Source of the DNA: Mixta theicola
GTDB taxonomy: Bacteria; Pseudomonadota; Gammaproteobacteria; Enterobacterales; Enterobacteriaceae
Length of the DNA stretch: 64,000 bases
Direction of reading: 5' to 3'
Assembly: GCF_002895925.1 (NCBI RefSeq)
Contig: NZ_NWUO01000002.1
Coordinates: 1 to 64,000, forward strand
The notes under the pieces were generated by a model that searched no databases, was not told the DNA's origin, and saw only the letters and a list, made by a program, of their open reading frames with translations. The position numbers and the translations under genes were made by a program. Shown here in pieces: positions 35,143 to 42,357 of the stretch (position 1 is its first letter; every line of letters starts with the position of its first letter).

Positions 35143-35173
35143 GGAGTTCGTTCCTTGAGCTTGCATAATCAAG

Positions 35174-35575
35174 TTAAGGTTTGATGTAACGGCAGTTAAG
35201 AGCGTGTTGGCGATTCTTCTCGCGCCACGCAGCCACGTTAATCAGCGGGTTGCCATGCTTCGTCATTGTTGTTTCAACAACCTGACCAGTTTTTTTATTT
35301 TTCCTGTTCTGCGTGTAAGTGGTTGAAGGGGTAGGGGCAAGCAGCACTACTCCATTAGCTATCCACTTTTCAAGGACGGCTTTGCTGATACCGTTTACCG
35401 CGGCAAAATCATCTTTTGACATAGTGGGTGATGTGCTTACAGCTACTGCACGTTCAACAGCTTCATTGACTGCAGCGCTCAAGGCAGGCATCAACAGAGA
35501 GGAAATATTAGTGAGGAATTCTTTTGACTGCAGTAAGTCAAATGCTACCCCATTGTTTGATTTTTCAGTTTGCAT
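35174..35575 (-). CDS. Cox/Apl-like early regulator
   Basis: A 133-residue protein with a central HTH-like segment (MSKDDFAAVNGISKAVLEKW) and a basic stretch (YTQNRKNKKTGQVVE). It is the first gene of the leftward early operon, divergent from the repressor. P2 Cox and 186 Apl in this position repress the lysogenic promoter and act as excisionases. The assignment rests on position and the HTH rather than strong similarity. Confidence 0.7.
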   Translation of the reverse strand: MQTEKSNNGVAFDLLQSKEFLTNISSLLMPALSAAVNEAVERAVAVSTSPTMSKDDFAAVNGISKAVLEKWIANGVVLLAPTPSTTYTQNRKNKKTGQVVETTMTKHGNPLINVAAWREKNRQHALNCRYIKP

Positions 35576-35688
35576 AACGCAGTATCTCCTATTGCGATTT
35601 TGTTCTACGGTGTTACATGTGGTGTGTGGCTACTGTAGATCGCTTTATTTGAACTGTAAATGCATTTTTGCGAGTGACGGTAAGAATT
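35576..35688. promoter_or_regulatory. Lysis-lysogeny switch region
   Basis: A 113-base gap between the divergent Cox-like and repressor genes, where the early and repressor promoters must lie. Two ACTGTA motifs sit 20 bases apart (35633-35638 and 35653-35658) and could be repressor half-sites; this is unproven. Confidence 0.5.
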
Positions 35689-36531
35689 ATGCGACTTGAA
35701 AGTGCTGTTGCAGGCGATGTGCTTGAAAGAATCCTTTCGGCATATGGGTTTACAATGCAAAAAGATTTAAGCGATAAGTTAGGTATTGCCAAAAGCAATG
35801 TGGCGAGTTGGCTGCAACGGGGACAGGTTCCTGGAAACGTTATTGTTCAATGTGCTCTAGATACTGGAAGCGACGTCAATTGGTTAGTAACTGGCGAGCT
35901 TGCAAAAGCAAGCTCAGTAACTCAAGGCTCTGACCTTAAGGGGAAAGAGCTTTATGATGAGGTAATGTCAAACGGTGGTAAGCCAGTCTTACGGCGCCTC
36001 ATGGACGCATACGGGTTTACATTACAAAAACAGCTCTGTGAATTATTAGATATATCTTCGGGCACAGTTAGTACTTGGGTTCGTCGTGACTATTTCCCGG
36101 GCGACGTGGTAGTGGCCTGCGCGTTAGATACAGGTGTGTCTCTAAAATGGTTAGCTACAGGGAAGGGAGAGCCGAAAATTTCAGAGCCTGAAGCTGCCCC
36201 CATTAGCAGAATCCCGAAGTTCAGATTTGAATCTGGTCGCCTTAAGGACTCTGGTCATTGGACTGCAGATCCCTCTCTTTTCAACACTCCTACAGATAAC
36301 GCCGAATATATTGAAGGTGTGAAATATTCTTGGCTTATTGATAGATCACCAAATGAAATTGGTAGTGGTCGATGGTTCGTTATCGTTGACGGAGCATATG
36401 ACGTTTTCGACATTTCTCGGTTACCGGGCAGCAAATTAAGATTAACCAATAACGCTATTAGTTATGAGTGTGCCATAGGAGATATTGAACCCTATGGTGT
36501 AGTTTTATTTACTCTTGAAAAAAACATATAG
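35689..36531 (+). CDS. CI-type repressor with duplicated DNA-binding domain
   Basis: A 280-residue repressor, longer than 186 CI (192). Residues ~11-70 (VLERILSAYGFTMQKDLSDK, ending NWLVTGE) and ~100-160 (VLRRLMDAYGFTLQKQLCEL, ending KWLATGKGE) are two copies of the CI N-terminal HTH domain. The C-terminal domain (residues ~175-280, with PGSKLRLTNNAISYECAIGD) matches the 186 CI oligomerisation domain. It is not a LexA-type self-cleaving repressor, so induction needs an antirepressor. ATG 35689 is preferred to a TTG at 35668. The duplication is read directly; its effect on operator use is unknown. Confidence 0.85.
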   Translation: MRLESAVAGDVLERILSAYGFTMQKDLSDKLGIAKSNVASWLQRGQVPGNVIVQCALDTGSDVNWLVTGELAKASSVTQGSDLKGKELYDEVMSNGGKPVLRRLMDAYGFTLQKQLCELLDISSGTVSTWVRRDYFPGDVVVACALDTGVSLKWLATGKGEPKISEPEAAPISRIPKFRFESGRLKDSGHWTADPSLFNTPTDNAEYIEGVKYSWLIDRSPNEIGSGRWFVIVDGAYDVFDISRLPGSKLRLTNNAISYECAIGDIEPYGVVLFTLEKNI

Positions 36532-36540
36532 AAGGGAATC

Positions 36541-36879
36541 ATGAAAAAATTAATCTTATTAGCTTTAACTTTAAGCTTCTGTGGTACTGCATTAGCTAAA
36601 GAGAATTCTGAGGCTGTTTTTAAGAGAGATTTTAGTGATGAGTGGCCACTTAGCTTTGATCGCGCCGTTCTGACCTGCGTGCCGGGTAATGGAGTTTTTG
36701 TCATCAATCCAATGAGTGAAATCAAATATCCTATAAACGGGATAGCCCAAGGATTAGCAAAATCTGGCAGGGTTAAGGCAGGGGATTTAAACTCAGTATG
36801 GCTTGATGATCCCGATTATCCTGGCACCAAAAAGAGTATTGGTGTCTTACTCGATAAGGGCTTGGAACTGTGCGACTGA
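36541..36879 (+). CDS. YebY-like secreted protein (DUF2511) carried by the prophage
   Basis: A 112-residue protein with a clear signal peptide (MKKLILLALTLSFCGTALA) and about 93 mature residues. PLSFDRAVLTCVPGNGVFVI, VWLDDPDYPGTKKSIG and two Cys resemble E. coli YebY. YebY is encoded next to sdsR in E. coli, the locus where this prophage is inserted. It lies 9 bases after the repressor gene and is probably co-transcribed, so expressed in the lysogen. Function unknown; periplasmic. Confidence 0.8.
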   Translation: MKKLILLALTLSFCGTALAKENSEAVFKRDFSDEWPLSFDRAVLTCVPGNGVFVINPMSEIKYPINGIAQGLAKSGRVKAGDLNSVWLDDPDYPGTKKSIGVLLDKGLELCD

Positions 36880-36894
36880 TAGGATGAAAAAGTT

Positions 36895-36912
36895 GTAGCC
36901 ATTTCATCGCCA
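36895..36912 (+). repeat. 18-bp direct repeat, left copy, flanking the DUF262-HEPN cargo
   Basis: GTAGCCATTTCATCGCCA. The right copy at 39442-39459 differs at one base. In both copies the repeat is followed after 9 bases by GTAAC, and A-rich sequence precedes both. The cargo genes lie between the copies. Confidence 0.7.
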
Positions 36913-36975
36913 GCTTACAATGTAACTTGTTGATTATAAAGGCCGAAATAAGCGTGGCTAGTTTTTTGGATTCTG

Positions 36976-36981
36976 TATAAT
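36976..36981 (+). promoter_or_regulatory. Probable -10 box of the DUF262-HEPN operon
   Basis: A consensus TATAAT lies 29 bases before the start codon, with ribosome site AGAGGA before ATG 37011. No good -35 is seen at the expected distance. Confidence 0.55.
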
Positions 36982-37010
36982 GAAATATTTTTTTAAGTAG
37001 AGGAATTAAA

Positions 37011-38075
37011 ATGAAAAACTTCGACTCTAGAACGTACAGCATACATGATTTTCTTGAATGGGAAAGTAACGGTCAACTTGAACTCTCGCCTAGATTTCAG
37101 AGGAAATCCGTATGGAATGAGAAAGCAAAATCTTATTTGATGGATACTATAGTTAATGGTAAGCCTATGCCTAAGGTATTTATAAGGCAAAAAACAAATG
37201 CTCAAACTAGGAAATCAGTAAGAGAGGTTGTCGACGGACAGCAGAGACTAAGAACAATATTGAGTTTTATTAAAGATGCGTTCCCTATCAGCAAACAACA
37301 TAATAAAAAATTTGGTGGTAAATACTACTCACAATTATCAGAAGTTGATGAAAATATTCAGGCTCAAATATTGAGTTATGAAATATCAGTCGATTTGTTG
37401 GTTAATATGTCAGATGCCGATGTATTGGATGTTTTTGGAAGGTTGAATTCTTATTCAGTATTGTTAAACACACAAGAAAAAATTCACGCTAACCATTTTG
37501 GTCCTTTCAAAACATTAGCTGACAGACTTGCACATGAAAATAACGATTTTTGGATAGATAATAAAATACTTACACCACAAAAAATATTGAGGATGTCAGA
37601 CGTAGAGCTGGTTTCTGATATATTGGTGGCATTAAATGATGGCATAAAGTCTAAAAAGCAAATTGAAAAATATTATGAACTGTACGAAACTGATGAGTTG
37701 CCAGTCGATGTTGAAGTATTAGAAGTACAATTTGGTCAGATTGTTTCATTAATTAGGCAGTTATACCCTGAAGGATTAAAAGATAAAGAATTTAGACGTA
37801 TTCATGTTATCTACTCTTTATTCGTTTCCTTGTACCATATTCAGTTCGGAGTTCCAAACTTAAAAGCTGTGGGGCAGAGAATAGAAGACGGTGATATTGC
37901 TAAAATCACCAATAGATTGGATAGAATAGAACTTATTTTTATGGAGGAAAATAAAGCCGAGCTCACTGAAAGAGAAATTCAATTTTTAAATGATTGTAGA
38001 CGAGCAACAACTGATACAGCGGTACGTATACGAAGGAGTGAGTATTTGAATGATGTGATTCTGGGCGAGGTATGA
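37011..38075 (+). CDS. DUF262 (GmrS/ParB-like) protein, candidate defence gene
   Basis: A 354-residue DUF262 protein. SPRFQRKSVWNEKAKSYLMD (residues ~27-46) and the DGQQR motif at residues 75-79 (VVDGQQRLRTILSF) are the family's key features. DGQQR is the nucleotide-binding/hydrolysis site in GmrS-type proteins. There is no C-terminal HNH (DUF1524) domain, so it is the S-type half rather than a fused GmrSD enzyme. One base separates it from the HEPN gene, so they form an operon. It is strongly AT-rich. A modification-dependent or nucleotide-gated nuclease system is plausible, with the HEPN protein as the effector. Confidence 0.85.
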   Translation: MKNFDSRTYSIHDFLEWESNGQLELSPRFQRKSVWNEKAKSYLMDTIVNGKPMPKVFIRQKTNAQTRKSVREVVDGQQRLRTILSFIKDAFPISKQHNKKFGGKYYSQLSEVDENIQAQILSYEISVDLLVNMSDADVLDVFGRLNSYSVLLNTQEKIHANHFGPFKTLADRLAHENNDFWIDNKILTPQKILRMSDVELVSDILVALNDGIKSKKQIEKYYELYETDELPVDVEVLEVQFGQIVSLIRQLYPEGLKDKEFRRIHVIYSLFVSLYHIQFGVPNLKAVGQRIEDGDIAKITNRLDRIELIFMEENKAELTEREIQFLNDCRRATTDTAVRIRRSEYLNDVILGEV

Positions 38076-38076
38076 T

Positions 38077-38688
38077 ATGTCCTTAGAACAAAGTTATAAA
38101 AAATTTGAGGAAGGGATTCTCTTTGTTAATAGCTTAATCACAAATGCTCATCAAGAGCCAGTTGTTAATGACATAAAAAATTTTATTGTTGAGTCTGCGT
38201 TCCTTAAAATGTTTATTTATTGGGAGTCTTATTTAGAGGAGACGTTGCTAAAATATTTAAGCGGCAATACAGGTTTAGTTGAACCATTACCTTTGAGGTA
38301 TTTGTCGCCGATTGATGAATTACATGCTAATAAAATGATCATTGGAACGCAAAAATATGTAGACTGGGCCAATGTGGAAATAGTCAAAAGAATTTCTAAA
38401 CTTTTTATAGAAAATGGAGAGCCATTCAATGTCTCTCTTTCATCGATACAAGATAGCCTAAATGATTTAAAGGTTATAAGAAATAATACGGCCCACATAA
38501 GCTCTACAACTAATGCTGCATTTCTTAGTATAGTACGAAGGAAAATACCGAATTGGGCTGGTAGCTCAATATCCGTTAGTGACTTTCTTATGATGAACTC
38601 TCATGAAGATGCACAAAAAACAATATTACAAACTTATCAAGACAGCTTATTAATAGCAGGTGAAATAATTAAAAATTGTGATAGATAG
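38077..38688 (+). CDS. HEPN-domain protein (MAE_28990/MAE_18760-like), candidate RNase effector
   Basis: A 203-residue helical protein with the HEPN catalytic motif R-x4-H at R135-H140 (VIRNNTAHISS) and FLKMFIYWESYLEETLLKYL in the N-terminal half. HEPN proteins of this kind are typically metal-independent RNases in toxin-antitoxin or anti-phage systems, and a subset is encoded beside DUF262 genes. Start ATG follows the DUF262 stop by one base. The RNase function is inferred from the motif. Confidence 0.78.
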   Translation: MSLEQSYKKFEEGILFVNSLITNAHQEPVVNDIKNFIVESAFLKMFIYWESYLEETLLKYLSGNTGLVEPLPLRYLSPIDELHANKMIIGTQKYVDWANVEIVKRISKLFIENGEPFNVSLSSIQDSLNDLKVIRNNTAHISSTTNAAFLSIVRRKIPNWAGSSISVSDFLMMNSHEDAQKTILQTYQDSLLIAGEIIKNCDR

Positions 38689-38880
38689 TTTTTTGGTGTA
38701 GAGGCCACAAGTGCCTTGTCTTGCGGCCGCAACACTCAAATTTTTAACTTGAAATATAGTGGGAGCAGACATTTTGCTGTCTATTTATTTTCTAACTATA
38801 TGATTAAATCAGGATAAAATAGCATTCGGTTTGTCATCTGAAATGCTTTATGGTGTAAAAATCATTACGGATTTTTTTTA

Positions 38881-39423
38881 ATGACTTTATCCTCACTGGA
38901 GAGTAAAACAATGGTTTCATTAGATGGTAAATTTTGCTGGTACACGTCTGCTCCAAAGAAACCAATATTTTCAGTTGGTGTTGTTTGAAATGAGAATGAA
39001 AGATTTTTACCAGTAATAATGGTTAATCCACTGTTAAAAAATACAGCAGCAAATTTGAGTCTTTTGATAAAAGGGAGTTTGTTAGTAAATATGAATAATT
39101 TCATTGAATCAATCCATTGTCGGGCAAGATGGAATATTATAGACGAGATTAAGAATGAACTCGATAAGTTAGGGCAAAAAAATGAAAGAGGTCCTCTATG
39201 TTACTCGGTTGGCAACCTTGAGTACATAAACATTGCGTTGCCGATAGCAACTACTCTTATTGGCGGAGTAGTAGGGGTAATCGTATCTTTTGTCAATCGT
39301 GGAAAAAAAGTTCGGATTGTTTTCGATGGAAACAAAATAAAAGAAATCGATGCATCCAATTGTAATCCTGATGAGATTGTTGCCACTATCCAAAAGATTA
39401 AAGCGATAGATATTTTAGAATAG
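38881..39423 (+). pseudogene. Membrane protein with one in-frame stop (possible third cargo gene)
   Basis: A 180-codon frame broken only by TGA at 38986-38988. Codons before it (SLDGKFCWYTSAPKKPIFSV) and after it (NENERFLPVIMVNPLLKN) both look like protein. The intact part after the stop has one membrane helix (INIALPIATTLIGGVVGVIV) and a small C-terminal domain (KVRIVFDGNKIKEIDASNCN). An internal start at 39019 or 39091 could still give the membrane portion. The layout (helix, then short beta domain) is reminiscent of adaptor proteins near effector systems, but this is weak. Function unknown. Confidence 0.5.
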
Positions 39424-39441
39424 TACGTGAGAAAAAATTGT

Positions 39442-39459
39442 GTAGCCATTACATCGCCA
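39442..39459 (+). repeat. 18-bp direct repeat, right copy, flanking the cargo
   Basis: GTAGCCATTACATCGCCA, 17 of 18 identical to 36895-36912 and followed by 9 bases and GTAAC as at the left copy. It lies 36 bases before the right att site. Confidence 0.7.
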
Positions 39460-39494
39460 ATGCGGCCCGTAACTATATGAAATATAAGACCGAT

Positions 39495-39515
39495 AATCGT
39501 CTTCGGTCTTTTTTT
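39495..39515 (+). repeat. Prophage attachment site, right copy
   Basis: AATCGTCTTCGGTC plus seven T matches 2828-2848 at 20 of 21 positions. With upstream AGACCGATA it forms an AGACCGA/TCGGTCT hairpin followed by the T-run, so it is also a terminator-like structure, as expected of an sdsR 3' end. Confidence 0.7.
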
Positions 39516-39590
39516 ATATTATTGATTTATAATTTTTTTTTGTTGTTTGTTCGAAAGCATTCGAAATTTGTCCGAAAAGTCGTATCCGTT

Positions 39591-39715
39591 TTAAACCATC
39601 ACATATTCCTGACCACGTGAATCCAGATATTTTTTTGTCATAGCGATGTTCTTATGGCCAAATAATCGCAGCATTCGCACCGGTCGGCCTTGCGCCAAAT
39701 TCCTGCCGATGGCTT
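39591..39715 (-). pseudogene. Tyrosine integrase, C-terminal remnant of a second element
   Basis: Read on the minus strand, the frame gives AIGRNLAQGRPVRMLRLFGH followed by KNIAMTKKYLDSRGQEYVMV and a stop at 39591-39593. LFGHKNIAMTKKYLDS is the box with the nucleophilic Tyr of phage integrases. Upstream the frame is closed by a stop, so only about 40 codons survive. Its 3' end faces the right att site, in the same geometry as the intact int and its att. Confidence 0.78.
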
Positions 39716-39885
39716 ATGCGGACAGCCAGAAAGACGGCATACACAAAGCCTGGCAACAACGTGCCGGTTGGCCTTGCTCATCTGGACTGCTCAAATTTAA
39801 GTCGGTACTATTAAACGGTACTGAACAATAGGGATGAGCGTATGGATACTACAGAGCAGCTTAACGGGACTTATTTTTTGATGGA

Positions 39886-40289
39886 ATGCTAAATCTTAGC
39901 GCCGGAGAACTGGCGTTCTGGATAGTGCTGGATGAGGCCCGCAAGCAATTAGGGTAAGCGACGTTTTTTCTCTGGGCCTTATCATTGGTGGTATCCCGAT
40001 GGTTCCCACCCGTGGAAAGCTGGACGCAAAAAGGGCAACGCCAAATACCAGCCCTTTATCTGTGGCGATGAGAACTTTTATCAGGCACCGCCTGAATAGC
40101 CAGTGGAAATCACCAACATGGAGAACAATGTTAAACGGGCAGTGGGCCAAAACAAATAGCCTGGGCGGTTTGATCGGGCGATGGTTGCCGTGGATAGGAG
40201 TAATCATCACTGCATATGATGTGATTATGATTACCAGGAACAGTATATGGCGCTTCAATCTCATCGTTAAACCGGAGCATCGGGTATGA
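39886..40289 (+). pseudogene. Frameshifted membrane-associated protein upstream of DUF1493 gene
   Basis: The frame MLNLSAGELAFWIVLDEARK ends prematurely near 39957-39959. The continuation SLGLIIGGIPMVPTRGKLDA lies in another frame and runs to LGGLIGRWLPWIGVIITAYD and VKPEHRV. The halves fit one protein family often found before DUF1493 genes, so one base appears to be missing near 39957. The second half keeps one membrane helix. The stop overlaps the next start (ATGA). Confidence 0.6.
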
Positions 40290-40612
40290 ATGATGATAAA
40301 GAAATTGAAATTTTGCAGTTTGTCAGGAAAGAACTGGGTGCGCATGAACTCGGTATAGATGACAGTTTGACATCGGGTCGTTCAATGACCGTTTTTGAAG
40401 ATGTCTTTAGCATGATGGAACGATTTTCGGAGCGTTTTGCCGTGGACTGTTCCGGTATCAACTGGTTTAAGTATTATCCCCGTGTTGGTATTCCCTTTTT
40501 ACCCAATTTTTTGCTTCCTGAGAGAATGAAAACGGATCACTCCCCTCCGGCCCGGCTCACCGTAAAAATGCTTGTCGAGTCAGCAAAGGCTGGCCGGTGG
40601 TTATACAACTGA
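40286..40612 (+). CDS. DUF1493 family protein
   Basis: A 108-residue acidic cytoplasmic protein (MNDDKEIEILQFVRKELGAH at the start; INWFKYYPRVGIPFLPNFLL; LTVKMLVESAKAGRWLYN at the end). It belongs to the DUF1493 family, which resembles acyl-carrier-like small proteins found in enterobacterial islands. The biochemical role is unknown. It overlaps the frameshifted gene before it. Confidence 0.8.
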   Translation: MNDDKEIEILQFVRKELGAHELGIDDSLTSGRSMTVFEDVFSMMERFSERFAVDCSGINWFKYYPRVGIPFLPNFLLPERMKTDHSPPARLTVKMLVESAKAGRWLYN

Positions 40613-40775
40613 CGGCACAATCAGACAGAACAGAGAGAGGCGGCCATGTGTCGCTTTTTTTCAAAGGTACTCCTGACGGATCTGGCAACCACGAGGCGCC
40701 AACACCGCGGTAAAAAACTAGTTTTTCGGTTTTTATTGGCATCATCATGCGCTTCTAAAAAAGCATTTCTGGGAT

Positions 40776-41045
40776 ATGCCTGATGAGAAATCATTAAGCA
40801 CCGGCAAAAAAACAGTATTACCGGAAGATGCGCTTGATTTTTTTGAGGAATACGTAAAGCAGTGCGAAGTTGATATGACTGGCTTTAATTTTCGTCAATA
40901 TTTCCCTAATGCCGGAATACGGTTTCTTCCAAATGCAATATTACCGGCTTATCTAAAAACTGACCATCATCAGCCGGAGCCGCTGACGGTCAGTATGTTG
41001 ATAGCCTCTGCTGAAGCCGGGCGCTGGCTCTATATAAGTAAATAA
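40776..41045 (+). CDS. Second DUF1493 family protein, short at the N-terminus
   Basis: Eighty-nine residues (FFEEYVKQCEVDMTGFNFRQ, YFPNAGIRFLPNAILPAYLK, LIASAEAGRWLYISK) paralogous to the gene at 40286. It lacks about 20 N-terminal residues relative to that copy and has no clear ribosome site, so it may be a decayed duplicate. Confidence 0.65.
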   Translation: MPDEKSLSTGKKTVLPEDALDFFEEYVKQCEVDMTGFNFRQYFPNAGIRFLPNAILPAYLKTDHHQPEPLTVSMLIASAEAGRWLYISK

Positions 41046-41476
41046 CCTTTAACAAGCTCACATTGCCGGCGCAGCGGGCCAGTTAATAGCGGGAGCGGCT
41101 GGCGGGCTGCAGCCGAAAGCTGGGCTATAAAAAGTTACTAATCAGTAAGTTAGCTTAAATTTTTGTTGCGGAGGGATACTTATTATTATGTTTGTAAGAA
41201 GATTTATTAGAGTAATTAAATGTAACTGCTGTAATAACCTATTTTAATGAATCCTTGCTGCACTTGTTTAATTACTAAGGGAAAATCCATTTTGCGGTTA
41301 GCTTGTATCATATGATTTATGTGTTTTATTTCTTCCCGGATAAAAATAATCAGGAAATATATTCGCAACTTTGTCTGGGGCGACTAGTATTATTCATGCA
41401 ACACGAAAAATGTCCGGTGTAATTAGCATTATGCTGGTTGCCATTAAACTAATGACAATATGTTCAGGAGGATATT
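41046..41476. other. Intergenic region before the KGG gene
   Basis: 431 bases without a supported gene. It is AT-rich and should hold the promoter of the KGG gene, whose ribosome site CAGGAGG is at 41464-41470. No recognisable operator was found. Confidence 0.5.
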
Positions 41477-41788
41477 ATGGCCGAACATCGTGGTGGTTCC
41501 GGTAACTTCGCAGAAAACCGTGAAAAAGCATCTGAAGCAGGTAAAAAAGGCGGGCATAACAGCGGCGGTAACTTCGCTAATGACCCAGAACGTGCATCTG
41601 AAGCAGGTAAGAAAGGCGGGCAACATAGCGGCGGTAACTTCGCTAATGACCCAGAGCGTGCATCTGAAGCGGGTAAGAAAGGCGGCCAGCATAGCGGCGG
41701 TAACTTCGCCAATGACCGCGAAAAAGCTTCAGAAGCAGGTAAAAAAGGTGGCGAGCATAGCCACGGCGGCGGACGCAAATCCGAGTAA
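41477..41788 (+). CDS. KGG-repeat stress protein (con-10/YciG/GsiB-like)
   Basis: A 103-residue hydrophilic protein made of four ~22-residue repeats around KASEAGKKGG and SGGNFANDPERASEAGKK, ending in HSHGGGRKSE. KGG-motif proteins are small stress-induced proteins, unfolded in water and thought to protect in dry or stationary cells. The repeats are also visible in DNA as ~66-bp tandem units. A strong ribosome site precedes it, and a hairpin follows at 41819-41844. Confidence 0.85.
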   Translation: MAEHRGGSGNFAENREKASEAGKKGGHNSGGNFANDPERASEAGKKGGQHSGGNFANDPERASEAGKKGGQHSGGNFANDREKASEAGKKGGEHSHGGGRKSE

Positions 41789-41818
41789 AAAAGAATGTTA
41801 TTGATTCTTTTAACTGCC

Positions 41819-41844
41819 AGCCCCGACGGTGATACGTTGGGGCT
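41819..41844 (+). terminator. Terminator of the KGG gene
   Basis: AGCCCCGACG-GTGATA-CGTTGGGGCT (one G-U pair) followed by TAATTCTTTA; 30 bases after the stop codon. Confidence 0.75.
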
Positions 41845-42168
41845 TAATTCTTTAGTAGCAGACACTACAAGACAGAGGCGGATCGGCAGGCTGCATTCGA
41901 TAAACCTTAAAATGCCATTGTTCAATAAATGACCTGTCACGAAAGCGCGCAAAACTAAGGGGCGTTTTTGTTGCTAATCGGGTGGACTCTATAACTCTTG
42001 CGCCAAAAAGCCAGGCGAGATAACCGCAACTCAAAACGGTCATTAATAAAAGGGTTTATCGGCGATGGAAGGCGGATGAAGAATAGTTAGCGGCCAGAAC
42101 TGCGATGCTGACGGGTTCAGGTATTAAAAAGGGCCGCCTGGGCAGCCCGAAAATTTAACTTATTAATA
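41845..42168. other. Intergenic region
   Basis: 324 bases in which no gene is supported. Minus-strand frames here have no ribosome site and unlikely composition. Confidence 0.5.
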
Positions 42169-42357
42169 TCAAACGATATTCATTGCTGTTACGTCAATAT
42201 CAGATCTTAAAATGCCATGTCTGACAGATTGCTCATCAAAAAAATCATTTAAAGCACGAACAGCGTTTTCGCCATGAATTGACAAAGACATTTCAACAGC
42301 TTGCCCGCCTTTTTTTATAATGAACTTTACAAACCAACTCTTCTTTACTGAACTCAT
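42169..42357 (-). CDS. Small hypothetical protein (62 aa)
   Basis: Sixty-two residues (MSSVKKSWFVKFIIKKGGQA, MSLSIHGENAVRALNDFF) with a good ribosome site (GGGGGGCAAAGA) before the ATG. It looks like a small soluble protein with a basic start. I do not recognise the family. Confidence 0.6.
   Translation of the reverse strand: MSSVKKSWFVKFIIKKGGQAVEMSLSIHGENAVRALNDFFDEQSVRHGILRSDIDVTAMNIV

Larger units (their letters stand above)
2828..39515. mobile_element. P2/186-type (Peduovirus-like) prophage, about 36.7 kb, integrated at sdsR
   Basis: The region contains the full P2 set of capsid, terminase, lysis, tail, replication and control genes in P2 order, bounded by near-identical sdsR-terminator sequences. 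The late block runs on the minus strand from O to ogr, and P-Q run on the plus strand. Unlike P2, int lies next to ogr rather than next to the repressor gene. Several AT-rich cargo genes interrupt the plan (V-S gap, Q-cos gap, and between repressor and right end). No essential gene appears broken, so the prophage may be inducible; that is an inference. Confidence 0.88.

Noticed and set aside
38986..38988. TGA as a selenocysteine codon in the third cargo gene
   Set aside because: No SECIS-like hairpin was seen directly after it, and the position is not a Cys-like active site.
41477..41788. Regular ~66-bp tandem repeats that might suggest a CRISPR-like array
   Set aside because: The repeats are in frame and encode KGG stress-protein units; there are no unique spacers.
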